A stretch of 39,205 bases of DNA from DATGFB01 sp032160545 (GCA_032160545.1 JAVHVN010000076.1:1-39205), one strand, 5' to 3'. Shown: positions 8,777 through 17,442, counted from the first letter of the stretch. Notes: generated from the sequence alone by a model not told the origin. A program made the numbers and translations.

Positions 8777-8849
8777 AATTCTTGAAACGTCATCTCGCGG
8801 TAGTGCAAGCCGTCCTGGTCGTTCCCCGAGACAGTTCCGGAGGCGTGTC

Positions 8850-9206
8850 GTGATCCACCTAATTTCCTTCCTCAAGGCCAAGCAGGGAATGACCCGGGAG
8901 GAGTTCCGGTCGCACTGGGCCACCGTGCATGGACCGCTGGTCGCCGACATCCCCGAAGAGCGCCGGCACATGACGTACTACGCGCAGTACCCCCGCCTGG
9001 ACGAGGACTACGACCGTCCCGGCTCGCCCGACTTCGACGGCGTCGCCGTGCAGTCCTTCCAGGACATGGATCAGTTCCGGGCGTTCCTGTCGATCCCGGA
9101 GATCACCGAGACGCTCGGCCCGGACGGCCCCAAATTCATGGACCAGAGCAAGACGATCTGGATCATGACCGACACCCCGCACGTCTTCGTCGGAAAGCCC
9201 GAGTGA
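8850..9206 (+). CDS. EthD-domain / dimeric alpha-beta barrel protein
   Basis: This small protein of 118 residues has the N-terminal pattern MIHLISFLKAKQGMTREEF followed by RSHWATVHGPLV, characteristic of EthD-type dimeric alpha/beta-barrel proteins. The known family role is poorly defined: members accompany ring-hydroxylating or ether-degrading systems and some act as small isomerases or decarboxylases. It starts with GTG preceded by GGAGG, and its TGA stop overlaps the ATG of the next LLM gene by one base. It heads the operon that continues with LLM, OYE-type reductase, aldehyde dehydrogenase, SDR and a second LLM. A role in that pathway is inferred from position only. Confidence 0.8.
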   Translation: MIHLISFLKAKQGMTREEFRSHWATVHGPLVADIPEERRHMTYYAQYPRLDEDYDRPGSPDFDGVAVQSFQDMDQFRAFLSIPEITETLGPDGPKFMDQSKTIWIMTDTPHVFVGKPE

Positions 9207-10117
9207 TGGAGTTCTACCTGCCGCTGGCGTGGACCGATCCGGCCCACATGCTCGAGCTCGCGACGACCGCCGAGGAGGCCGGCTTCACCGGCATCGCCTT
9301 CTCCGACCACATGATCTTTCCGGAGAAGCTCGATTCGAAGTACCCGTACTCCGAGAACGGCGTTCCGCACTGGCTGCCCAGCACCCCGTTCGTCGACCCG
9401 TGGGTCGCGATGGGGCACATCGCCGCCGTGACGACCAAGGTCCGCTTCGTCACCAACATCTTCGTGCTGCCGACCCGGGACCCGTTCACGGTCGCCAAGG
9501 CCGTCGGCACCGTCGGTGTGCTGTCGAACAACCGCGTCTCGGTCGGCGTCGGCGTCGGCTGGATGCGCGAGGAGTACGACGTCCAGAACCAGAACTTCGC
9601 GAACCGGGGCAAGCGCGGCGAGGAGATGATCGAGATCCTTCGGCGGCTCTGGTCGGGCGAGATGGTTTCCTACCAGGGCGAGTACTACTCGTTCCCGACG
9701 CTGCAGATGTCCCCCATGCCGAGCGAGATTCCTCCGATCTACATGGGGGGTTATGCCCCGACGGTGATGGATCGGGTAGCCCGGCTGGCCGACGGCTGGA
9801 TCTCGACGCACAACGACGTCGACCAGCTCGCCGACGGCTGGAAGGACATGACCCACCGGCTGGAGGAGCACGGACGCAGCACGGACGGCTTCAAGTACTT
9901 CGCGGTGTGCCCGTCCCTCAAGCTCGACGAGTACAAGCGCCGGGCCGACGCCGGGGTCACGACGATCCAGACCCAGCCGTGGACGCTGTTCGCCAACGAC
10001 GAGGACGCCCGCAGTCGGTTGAACTGGCCGAAGAACCCGGCCTCGCTGGAGCTCCGGCTGGAGGGACTGCGCCGCTTCGGCGAAGAGGTCATCGCACCGC
10101 TGAGGGCTGCTTCCTGA
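9206..10117 (+). CDS. LLM-class flavin- or F420-dependent oxidoreductase (second paralogue)
   Basis: The product has 303 residues. The family patterns are GIAFSDHMIFP, VRFVTNIFVLPTRDPF, RVSVGVGVGWMREEYD and PPIYMGGYAPTVMDRVA. It is clearly related to the LLM at 14385: both carry a YPYS(E/D)NG(V/L)P loop, an HxAAVTT motif and a GWMREE motif. The two paralogues may act on successive or alternative substrates. I chose the ATG at 9206, which overlaps the EthD stop (TGATG), over the GTG one codon earlier. Its TGA is followed directly by the OYE-type gene with a 4-nt overlap. Confidence 0.83.
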   Translation: MEFYLPLAWTDPAHMLELATTAEEAGFTGIAFSDHMIFPEKLDSKYPYSENGVPHWLPSTPFVDPWVAMGHIAAVTTKVRFVTNIFVLPTRDPFTVAKAVGTVGVLSNNRVSVGVGVGWMREEYDVQNQNFANRGKRGEEMIEILRRLWSGEMVSYQGEYYSFPTLQMSPMPSEIPPIYMGGYAPTVMDRVARLADGWISTHNDVDQLADGWKDMTHRLEEHGRSTDGFKYFAVCPSLKLDEYKRRADAGVTTIQTQPWTLFANDEDARSRLNWPKNPASLELRLEGLRRFGEEVIAPLRAAS

Positions 10118-12072
10118 GGGGTTTCGGCCCGGCTGCACGGCCGATCACCCTAGGCGGGCGGCTGGTCGGCAACCGGCTGGTGATGACGCCGCACCTGGGG
10201 CGGCTGTCGCAGTCCCGGTTCCTGGACTACCTCCGCGCCCGCCTGCCCGGCCCGGGATTGGTGATCACTCCGGCCGGCAGCGCGGTCTACGGCGCGACGG
10301 CGTACCCGGCGGGCATCGGCGTGCTGCCCGACGGGTACGCCGCCGACAACGACGCCACCCTGCCGGCGCCGCCGGACGCCGTCGCGGTGGCTGCGTGGCA
10401 ACCGGTCGCCGCGTTCCTCGGTCGGCAGGCCGAGATCGTGCATGGCCACGGGGCGCTGCTGATCGGGCAGATCCATCACCCCGGCGCCGAGCGCAGCTGG
10501 GACTCCTTCCAGCCGTCGGTCGCGCCGAGTGCGCTGGACGGCGAGTGGCCGGTGCAGCACCCGCACGAGCTGACCGACGTCGAGGTCGGTGAGCTGATCG
10601 CGACCTACGTCGCCGCGGCCGAGCTGATCGTCGCGGCCGGCCTGGACGGCGTCGAGGTGCACGCGGCTCACGGCTACCTGCTCAACCGCTTCCTGACGCC
10701 GGCCTACAACCACCGCACCGGCCGTTACGGCGGATCGTCGGAGGCGCGCTGGGCGGTGCTGACCGAGATCCTGGCCGGTGTCCGCGCGGCCGTGGGCCCG
10801 GAGCCGATTCTCGGCGTCCGGTTGCCGGCCTACGAGCAGGTCGAGGGTGGGCTGAGCGTGGCCGAGGTCGCGGCCGGGGTGGCGCGCTGTGCGCCCTGGC
10901 TGGGCTACGTCAACCTGTCGCTCGGCAATCACGACGGGCTCGCCCGGGGCCGTCCCGTCCTGGCGTACACGACACCGTGGATCGCGGAACGTCCTTCCCT
11001 GCTCGAGGCCGCCGCTGAGATCCGCGCGGCCGGGGTGCCGGTGCTGCTCACCGGCGGCATCACCGCAGCGGCCGACGTCGGGGCCGCGCTGGCGGCGGGA
11101 GCCGATCTCGTCGGCCTTGCCCGCGCGGCCATCGCCGACCCGCAGTTCGCGGCGAAGGTCCTGACCGGCCGTGGTTCGGACATCGTGCAATGCATCGGCT
11201 GCAACGAGTGCACGCTGGTGCCGTTCTCCTGCACCGTCAATCCGGCCGCCGGGCGCGAGGCCGAGCTGACCCGCGCGCCGGCGTCGCGTCCGCGACGGGT
11301 GCTCGTCGTGGGCGGTGGCCCGGCCGGGCTGAGCGCCGGGCTCGCCCTGCATCGACGCGGGCATGCCGTGGTGCTGCTAGAACGGCGCGACGTGCTGGGC
11401 GGACGGCTGGCCGACCTCGTCCGCGACCCGGCCCGCGCGCGCTGGGCCACGATGCTGGAGCGGCTCACCCGAGAGGCCCACGTCGCGCTGGACGTCCGGC
11501 TGGGCTCCGAGTTCGAGAAGTGGGACGACTACGACGCGGTGGTTCTTGCCACCGGGGCCGACCCGCTGCCGGCCGTCGCCGCGGCTGACGGTTCGGTTCT
11601 CGGACTGACGAGCGTGGACGTGCTGCGCGGCGCCCGGCCCGACGGCCCGGTCGTGGTCGACGGCGGCACCGAGCCGCACCTCGACCCGGTGCTCACGGCG
11701 CTGCTGCTGGCCGACGGCGGCCGCACCGTCCACCTGCTCACGCAGCTGGTCACCCTCGCCCCGGCGGTCGAGCAACGCACCCTCAACCGAGTGCTGTATC
11801 TACTGGCCCAAGCGGGGGTCGAGGTCTCGACGTCGACTCGCGTCGTCGACGCCGCCGACGGTGCCGTGTCGATCGAGTCGCTGCTGATCGGGGAGCGCGG
11901 CACCCACGCGGCCGCGGCCGTGGTGCGCGCGCATGGCCGCCGGGCCAACAGCATGCTGGCCGAGCGGGTCCGCGCCGCGGGTCGCCCCACCTATGTCATC
12001 GGTGATGCACTGGCGCCGCGTCGCCTCACCCATGCCGTGTTGGAAGGCACCCGTTTCGGCTTGTCCCTGTGA
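10114..12072 (+). CDS. FadH-like 2,4-dienoyl-CoA reductase / old yellow enzyme with NAD(P)H domain
   Basis: The product is about 652 residues and has the two-part layout of FadH-type reductases. An N-terminal FMN TIM barrel (ITLGGRLVGNRLVM, HAAHGYLLNRFLTP then YGGSSEAR at about 181-210) is followed by a Cys cluster and an FAD/NAD(P) domain (VVGGGPAGLSAG near 400). The Cys motif is C360-x2-C363-x2-C366-x6-C373, shorter than the usual CX2CX3CX11C [4Fe-4S] loop. The family reduces conjugated C=C bonds of enoyl or dienoyl compounds. The start is uncertain. No ATG, GTG or TTG lies in frame near the required N terminus, and a CTG at 10114 overlapping the LLM stop (CTGA), with GAGG 8-9 nt upstream, is the best candidate. 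Confidence 0.8.
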   Translation: MRGFGPAARPITLGGRLVGNRLVMTPHLGRLSQSRFLDYLRARLPGPGLVITPAGSAVYGATAYPAGIGVLPDGYAADNDATLPAPPDAVAVAAWQPVAAFLGRQAEIVHGHGALLIGQIHHPGAERSWDSFQPSVAPSALDGEWPVQHPHELTDVEVGELIATYVAAAELIVAAGLDGVEVHAAHGYLLNRFLTPAYNHRTGRYGGSSEARWAVLTEILAGVRAAVGPEPILGVRLPAYEQVEGGLSVAEVAAGVARCAPWLGYVNLSLGNHDGLARGRPVLAYTTPWIAERPSLLEAAAEIRAAGVPVLLTGGITAAADVGAALAAGADLVGLARAAIADPQFAAKVLTGRGSDIVQCIGCNECTLVPFSCTVNPAAGREAELTRAPASRPRRVLVVGGGPAGLSAGLALHRRGHAVVLLERRDVLGGRLADLVRDPARARWATMLERLTREAHVALDVRLGSEFEKWDDYDAVVLATGADPLPAVAAADGSVLGLTSVDVLRGARPDGPVVVDGGTEPHLDPVLTALLLADGGRTVHLLTQLVTLAPAVEQRTLNRVLYLLAQAGVEVSTSTRVVDAADGAVSIESLLIGERGTHAAAAVVRAHGRRANSMLAERVRAAGRPTYVIGDALAPRRLTHAVLEGTRFGLSL

Positions 12073-12091
12073 CTGCGTTCGAGGAGAACTG

Positions 12092-13510
12092 ATGAAGACC
12101 TACGACACCTTGTACATCGGCGGGCAGTGGCAGGCCCCGCTGACCGAGCGGCGAATCGAGGTGCACTCGCCGGCCACCGGTGAGCTGGTGGGCTCGGTCC
12201 CGCACGCCGGTGCCGAGGAGGTGGACGCCGCGGTCGAGGCGGCCCGGGAGGCGTTCGACCACGGGCCGTGGCCGCGGCTGACGCTGGCCGAGCGCCTCGC
12301 CGTGCTGAGCCGGATGCGCGACCATCTCCAGGCCCACCAGGACGAACTCGACGAACTCGGCACCCGCGAGAACGGCGTGACGATCGCGGTCCGGCCCGGG
12401 CTCGCCGCACTGCGGCTGTTCGACTACACCCTCGGCGCGGCGCAGGAGTACGTCTTCTCCGAGCGGCGCACGGGGCTGTCCGGGCGCAAGGGCACCGTCG
12501 TGCGCGAACCGGTCGGCGTCGTCGGCGCCATCGTCGCGTCCAACGGCCCGCTGCTGCAGTCGGTCGGCAAGAGCGTCCCGGCGCTGGTCACCGGCTGTAC
12601 CGTCGTGCTGAAGCCGCCCGTCGAGACGCCGCTGATCGTGATGGCACTCGCGGATGCCGCCGAGGCGGCCGGCCTGCCGCCCGGCGTGCTCAACATCGTC
12701 CCCGGCGACGTCGCCGAAGGACAGCAGCTGGTTGCCCACCCGGGCATCGACGCCATCACCTTCACCGGCAGCGCCGCGGCCGGGCGCGAGATCGGCAAGC
12801 AGTGCGGGCAGCAGCTCAAGCGCGCGACGCTGGAGCTCGGCGGTAAGTCGGCCGGCATCGTCCTGCCCGACGCCGACCTCGCGTCGGCCGCGGCCGTCAT
12901 CGCCGGCGGCTGCATGGCGTTCGCCGGCCAGCGCTGCGCCGCCATCAGCCGTGCCTTCGTCCCGGTCGCGACGTTCGAGGAGTCGGTGCGCGCGATCGTG
13001 GACGCGGTTTCCGCGCTGGTCGTCGGGGACCCACTCGCGGCCGGCACGTTCGTCGGCCCGCTGGTGTCGCAGCGCGGGCTGGACCGGGTGGTGTCCTACG
13101 TCGACGCGGCGGTCGCCGGCGGGGCCACCGTCGTCCTGGGCGGGGCGCGGATGGCGGATCGCGATGGCTACTACTTCCAGCCGACCGTCTTCGTCGACGT
13201 CACCAACGACATGGCGATCGCGCGCGAGGAGGTGTTCGGGCCGGTGCTGTGCGTCATCCCGTACGACACCGTCGAGGACGCGATCGCGCAGGCCAACGAC
13301 AACGAGTACGGGCTGACCGCCTCGGTGTTCTCCACCGATCACGACGAGGCGGAACGGGTCGCCCGACGGATCCGGGCCGGCAGCATCGGTATCAACGCCG
13401 CGGCCGGGGACATCGGCCTGCCGTTCGGCGGCTACAAGTCCTCCGGTTACGGCCGCGAATACAGCATCGAGGCGTTCGACGACTTCACAGAGGTCAAGGC
13501 GATCGCATGA
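12092..13510 (+). CDS. Aldehyde dehydrogenase (second in window)
   Basis: The product has 472 residues. The catalytic Cys is in FAGQRCAA, the general-base Glu is in LELGGKSAG, FTGSAAAG lies in the cofactor region, and EEVFGPVL lies near the C terminus. The common PWNFP segment is replaced by VASNGPLLQ, which keeps the oxyanion-hole Asn. The ATG has a good GAGGAG ribosome binding site 5 nt upstream. It overlaps the next SDR by 4 nt (ATGA). Operon position after the OYE-type reductase and before an SDR suggests oxidation of an aldehyde made within this unit. No specific substrate is assigned. It is distinct from the aldehyde dehydrogenase at 1965. Confidence 0.9.
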   Translation: MKTYDTLYIGGQWQAPLTERRIEVHSPATGELVGSVPHAGAEEVDAAVEAAREAFDHGPWPRLTLAERLAVLSRMRDHLQAHQDELDELGTRENGVTIAVRPGLAALRLFDYTLGAAQEYVFSERRTGLSGRKGTVVREPVGVVGAIVASNGPLLQSVGKSVPALVTGCTVVLKPPVETPLIVMALADAAEAAGLPPGVLNIVPGDVAEGQQLVAHPGIDAITFTGSAAAGREIGKQCGQQLKRATLELGGKSAGIVLPDADLASAAAVIAGGCMAFAGQRCAAISRAFVPVATFEESVRAIVDAVSALVVGDPLAAGTFVGPLVSQRGLDRVVSYVDAAVAGGATVVLGGARMADRDGYYFQPTVFVDVTNDMAIAREEVFGPVLCVIPYDTVEDAIAQANDNEYGLTASVFSTDHDEAERVARRIRAGSIGINAAAGDIGLPFGGYKSSGYGREYSIEAFDDFTEVKAIA

Positions 13511-14367
13511 CCATGCCGATGCTCGACGGCCGCCTCGCCGTGATCACTGGCGGGGCGGGGGTGATCGCGGCGGCGACGGCGCGGCTCTTCGCTGAGCACG
13601 GCGCCCGGCTCATCATCGCCGACCTGGACGAGACCCGGGTCCAGGAGGTGGCGGCCGTGATCACCGCCGCCGGCGGCCAGGTCGAGGCGGTCGCGGCCGA
13701 CCTCCGCGAAGCGTCCGCGATGGCCGATCTGGAGGCGCGGGCGACGGCGCAGGGCGGGGCCGACATCCTGGTCAACTGCCTCGGGCACTACCGCACGATC
13801 GGTCCGTTCGTGGACAACGACGAGGCGCTCTGGCAGGACCTGTACGAGATCAACTTGCTGCCGGTGCTGCGGGCGTGCCGGCTGTTCGTCCCCGGGATGC
13901 GCGAGCGCCAGTACGGCCGGGTGATCAATTTCTCCTCGGTCGAGGCGATCCGGTCCTCGCCGTTCATGGCGGTCTACGGCGCGCTCAAGTCGGCCGTGGA
14001 CGGCTTCACCCGCAGCCTGGCCGTCGAGGTCGCGGGCGACAACGTCCTGGTCAACGCGATCGCCAGCGACAAGACCCGCACCATCCAGACGAACTTCCTG
14101 CAGATCCCGCCGGAGTACGACCATCTCGTGCCGACCTGGATCCCGCGAGGGCGCTACGGCGAGGGCATCGACAACGCGAAGATCGCGCTGTTCCTGGCCT
14201 GCGACCTGGCCGACTGGGTCGTCGGCTCGACGCTGCTGGCCGATGGCGGCACCATCGCGGCCGGCGGCTGGTACCGCACCCCGGCCCGGTTCACCACGCA
14301 GCCGTTGCTGCATCAGTACTTCGAGGACCCGGAGATCAATCCGACCCGTCCCCGGTCCCTGCAATAG
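13507..14367 (+). CDS. Short-chain dehydrogenase/reductase (SDR), divergent core motif
   Basis: The product has 286 residues. The cofactor motif is TGGAGVIAAA, the catalytic Ser lies in NFSSVEA and the Tyr-Lys pair in VYGALKSA. The usual NNAG motif reads NCLG (in ILVNCLGHY), and the glycine motif lacks its last Gly (GGAGVIA), so this is a divergent member. The tail is about 35 residues longer than in classical SDRs, ending in RSLQ and containing an aromatic segment (GGWYRTPARF). The ATG overlaps the aldehyde dehydrogenase stop by 4 nt. It probably handles an alcohol or ketone in the LLM/OYE pathway; the direction and cofactor are unknown. Confidence 0.82.
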   Translation: MTMPMLDGRLAVITGGAGVIAAATARLFAEHGARLIIADLDETRVQEVAAVITAAGGQVEAVAADLREASAMADLEARATAQGGADILVNCLGHYRTIGPFVDNDEALWQDLYEINLLPVLRACRLFVPGMRERQYGRVINFSSVEAIRSSPFMAVYGALKSAVDGFTRSLAVEVAGDNVLVNAIASDKTRTIQTNFLQIPPEYDHLVPTWIPRGRYGEGIDNAKIALFLACDLADWVVGSTLLADGGTIAAGGWYRTPARFTTQPLLHQYFEDPEINPTRPRSLQ

Positions 14368-14384
14368 CACTGGAAGGTCATCCC

Positions 14385-15239
14385 ATGCGTGTCTCGATGA
14401 ACCTGTTCGGACTGGACGCCGGCCTGTACGCCCAGCTGGCGGTGGCGGCCGAGAAGGCCGGTCTGGACACGCTCTGGCTGTCGGACCACCTGCTCACGCC
14501 GTCCAGCTACGCCGCGGAGTACCCGTACTCCGACAACGGCCTGCCGGGCTACGACCACTCGATCGCGCTGAACGACGTGTGGGTCACCATCGGGCACCTG
14601 GCCGCGGTGACGACGACGCTGAAGTTCGGGCCCGGGGTGTTCATCCTGCCGCTGCGCAGCCCGTTCGTGACCGCGCTGTCGCTGGCGACCGTCAGCCGGA
14701 TCTCGAACAGCCGGGTGCTGTTCGGCGTCGGCAGTGGCTGGATGCGGGAGGAGTTCGAGTCGGTGGGCGAGGACTTCGACTCCCGCGGCGCGCGTATCGA
14801 CGAGGACCTGGACGTGATCGCCGGCCTGCTCACCGGCGAGCTGTTCGAGTACCACGGAAAGCACTTCGACTTCGGCCCGTCCAGCATCGGCGGGACGCCG
14901 GTGACGGAGCTGCCGGTGGTGTTCGGCGGTTCCAGCAAGGCTGCCCTGCGGCGGCTGGCCCGTCGCGGCGACGGCTGGTTCGGGCCGGTGTGCGAACTGG
15001 AGGAGTCCGTCGCGACGCGCACCGAGCTGGACGCCCTGCGGGCCGAAGGCCCACGCGCGGGTGACCCGATCACCTACTACCCGCGACTCATCGGCGGGAT
15101 CGACGCCGCGAACGTGGCCCGGTACGCCGACGCCGGCTTCGAGCACGTCGTCGTGTCCGGCGGGCCGATCCTCAAGGGCGTCACCTCCGCCGCCGAACGC
15201 GAGGACGCAGTGCTCGCCCTAGGTGGCCTGACCGGCTGA
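14385..15239 (+). CDS. LLM-class flavin- or F420-dependent oxidoreductase (third paralogue)
   Basis: The product has 284 residues. DTLWLSDHLLTP, LKFGPGVFILPLRSPF, RVLFGVGSGWMREEFE and LPVVFGGSSKAALRRLARRGDGW mark a luciferase-like oxidoreductase of the group often F420-dependent. It is most similar to the LLM at 9206. The ATG has GGAAGG 8 nt upstream. Its last 21 nt overlap the end of the convergent acyl-CoA synthetase gene and no terminator hairpin is visible, so transcription may run into the opposite strand. Confidence 0.82.
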   Translation: MRVSMNLFGLDAGLYAQLAVAAEKAGLDTLWLSDHLLTPSSYAAEYPYSDNGLPGYDHSIALNDVWVTIGHLAAVTTTLKFGPGVFILPLRSPFVTALSLATVSRISNSRVLFGVGSGWMREEFESVGEDFDSRGARIDEDLDVIAGLLTGELFEYHGKHFDFGPSSIGGTPVTELPVVFGGSSKAALRRLARRGDGWFGPVCELEESVATRTELDALRAEGPRAGDPITYYPRLIGGIDAANVARYADAGFEHVVVSGGPILKGVTSAAEREDAVLALGGLTG

Positions 15240-16859
15240 GCCGGTCAGCATCTGCCGCAGCTCGCCCTTGGCGATCTTCTCGCCGGTGTTGCGCGGCATC
15301 GTGTCCAGCACGTAGAGCTGCTCGGGCCAGGTGTGCTTGGCCATACCCTGTTGGGCCAGGTGCTCCTGCAGCTCGGGCAGCGTCAGCGTCGTCCCGCGGC
15401 GCAGCTGGACGAACGCCGCGACCTGCTCGCCGAAGGTCGGGTGCGGCGCTGCGACGACGGCGGCCAGCTCGACGACGGGATGGCCCAGCAGCGCCTCCTC
15501 CACCTCGGCCGCACTGATGTTCATGCCGCCGCGGATGATGATGTCCGCGACGCGCCCGGCCACCGTCAGGTAGCCGTCGGTCGACAGCGTGGCGAGATCG
15601 GGCATCCGCACCCGTCCCCGCTCGTCGAACAGCAGCGTGTTGGCGTGCTCGTCGGCCAGGTAGCCCGGAGTCATCAGCGGCCCCCAGCACGTCGGCTGCC
15701 CGACCTGGCCGGCGTCGGTGACGGCCCGCCCGGTCTCCGGGTCGACGAGTTCGACGTGCATCTCGGGCAGGATGCGCCCGGCTGTGCGCAGCCGTCGTTC
15801 CTGGTCGTCGCGCACCGTCGTGCAGCAGAGAGCACCGCTCTCGTTCGAGCCGTAGAACTGCAGCACCGCGGCGCCGGTGAGCTCCTCGAAGCGTTTCGCT
15901 CGCTCGAACGGCACGGATTCGCCGCCGGTGAACACGGCGCGCAACCCCGCCGGGGCCGGGACGCCCGCCTCGATGCGGTCCAGCAGCATCATGAGCTGGG
16001 TGGTCACCCCGGCGAAGACGGTGACGTGGTGGCGATTCATCAGCGCGAGCGCCTCGTCGGCGTCCCAGCGCAGAAGCAGCACGGTCGGCGCCGCCAGGAG
16101 CACCGGTAGGAAGTGCGCACTCCACAGGCCGAAGCCGAAGGGCGAGGGCAGCGCGCTCATCAGCACGTCGTCGCGGTCCAGCTCACCGGCCTCGATCGCG
16201 TGCTGCGCGAAGCGCCGCCACCGGTTCTGGGTGTGCTGCACGCACTTGGGCAGCCCGGTCGTCCCCGAGGTCGCATTCACCATGAACACCTCGTTCGGGC
16301 CGCGGGCCGGCGCCGCCGACGGGGCGTCCGTACCACCGCCGTCGATGTACACCGCGCGGTAGCAGCCGTCGACCGCCGGGAGGCCGACGCAGACATGCAC
16401 GGCCAGCGCCGGGAGCTCCTCGGCCAACTGCGCGAACAGCTCCCGCTGGTCGGCGCCGCGGATCTCGGCGACCGTGACCAGCACCGGCGCCTGAGTGGCG
16501 GCGAGCAGGTGCCGGATCTCGTGGCGCCCGGAGCGCGGACCGATGCCGACTATGGTCAGACCGGCCCGCTCCACCGCCAGATAGGCGATGTGGGTCAGCG
16601 GTCCGTCGGGCAGCAGCACCCCGACGAAGCTCGCCGCCGGCAGGCCGATCGCGCGTAGGGCAACGGCGAGCTCGTCCGCCGCCGCATCGTAGTCGCGCCA
16701 CGACAGGGCGCCCTCGCGAGTGAGGTATGCATCCGCGTCGGCTCGGTCACCGGCCGCCACCGCCCTGACGTCGGCCGAAAAGGACTGCGCCTGCCACCAG
16801 CCGGCCTCGACGAAGCGCGCGATGGTGCCGGGTTCGAACGGCGTGGTGGCGGGGCTCAT
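15219..16859 (-). CDS. AMP-dependent acyl-CoA synthetase / CoA ligase
   Basis: The product is an adenylate-forming enzyme of 546 residues that activates a carboxylic acid with ATP and joins it to CoA. The motifs are SGTTGLPK at residues 198-205 (ATP loop), YGSNESG (A5), a hinge region with GRVADIIIRGGMNIS, and the catalytic Lys in NTGEKIAKGEL close to the C terminus. The group resembles benzoate/cyclohexanecarboxylate-type and medium-chain ligases, but the acyl specificity is not readable. I chose the ATG at 16859, with GGAG 7 nt upstream, over the GTG two codons earlier. It lies directly downstream of the MarR gene and has its own operator-like site at 16909-16924. The thioester it makes is a candidate inducer of the regulon. 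Confidence 0.88.
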   Translation of the reverse strand: MSPATTPFEPGTIARFVEAGWWQAQSFSADVRAVAAGDRADADAYLTREGALSWRDYDAAADELAVALRAIGLPAASFVGVLLPDGPLTHIAYLAVERAGLTIVGIGPRSGRHEIRHLLAATQAPVLVTVAEIRGADQRELFAQLAEELPALAVHVCVGLPAVDGCYRAVYIDGGGTDAPSAAPARGPNEVFMVNATSGTTGLPKCVQHTQNRWRRFAQHAIEAGELDRDDVLMSALPSPFGFGLWSAHFLPVLLAAPTVLLLRWDADEALALMNRHHVTVFAGVTTQLMMLLDRIEAGVPAPAGLRAVFTGGESVPFERAKRFEELTGAAVLQFYGSNESGALCCTTVRDDQERRLRTAGRILPEMHVELVDPETGRAVTDAGQVGQPTCWGPLMTPGYLADEHANTLLFDERGRVRMPDLATLSTDGYLTVAGRVADIIIRGGMNISAAEVEEALLGHPVVELAAVVAAPHPTFGEQVAAFVQLRRGTTLTLPELQEHLAQQGMAKHTWPEQLYVLDTMPRNTGEKIAKGELRQMLTGSAGQAT

Positions 16860-16908
16860 CCGCACGCTCCAATCGCTGAGGCGCCGGACATCCGTGGTCC
16901 GAGGAGAT

Positions 16909-16924
16909 CCTCAGTATACGTACG
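16909..16924 (-). promoter_or_regulatory. Operator-like site 3 of the island regulon
   Basis: Read toward the ligase gene, the sequence is cgtacgtatactgagg. It lies in the 89-nt gap between the MarR stop and the ligase start, 50 nt from the start codon. The ligase may therefore be transcribed separately from marR. Confidence 0.6.
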
Positions 16925-16948
16925 TGTTTCGGACGCCGACCGGAGCGC

Positions 16949-17395
16949 TCACTGCGCGTCGAAGTATGCGTCGTGCGCCGCGATGATGGTCGCGAGCAGG
17001 CGCATCAGCGTCTTCTGGTCGCGTTCGCTGAGCGGCTCGAACAGGCGCCGCCCGACCTCGACCACCTCGGGCGCGGTCCGGTCGTGCAGGGCGCGGCCGG
17101 CCGCGGTGAGGGAGAGCAGGTTGCGCCGGGCGTCCTTGGTGTCGCGCTTGCGGCGGATCAGCCCGCGCTCCTCCAGCCGGTTGGCGACGTCGGCGATGGT
17201 GGAGCGGTCGATCGCGAGCCGCTGCGACAGGCGCACCTGGTCGATCTCGGGTCCGTTGCGCAGTGCCGCCAGCACCGCGAACTGCGGCGTGGTCAGGTAC
17301 GCCTCGGACACCACCTCGGCGAAGACCGCGGCGTGCAGTTGCTGGGCCCGGCGCAGCAGGTGACCGGGTGCCTCGCGAAGTTCAAAGTCGACCAT
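16949..17395 (-). CDS. MarR-family transcriptional regulator
   Basis: The product has 148 residues and the winged-helix MarR layout: helical dimerisation segments at both ends and a DNA-binding core, roughly residues 38-100, with LTTPQFAVLAALR, SQRLAIDRSTIADVANRLEERGLI and the wing RRKRDTKDARRNLLSLT. The DxRxxxxxLT wing signature (DARRNLLSLT) is classic. I chose the ATG at 17395, with GGTGAGG upstream; an in-frame ATG at 17458 would add 21 unconserved residues. It is the only transcription factor in the window and sits at the centre of ten palindromic sites, so it is the best candidate to bind them. Several MarR relatives beside CoA ligases respond to aromatic acyl-CoA thioesters; that effector is inference. 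Confidence 0.92.
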   Translation of the reverse strand: MVDFELREAPGHLLRRAQQLHAAVFAEVVSEAYLTTPQFAVLAALRNGPEIDQVRLSQRLAIDRSTIADVANRLEERGLIRRKRDTKDARRNLLSLTAAGRALHDRTAPEVVEVGRRLFEPLSERDQKTLMRLLATIIAAHDAYFDAQ

Positions 17396-17442
17396 CGACC
17401 TCACCGTCCCACCGATCGTCGCAACTGGGGAAGAGCAAATCA

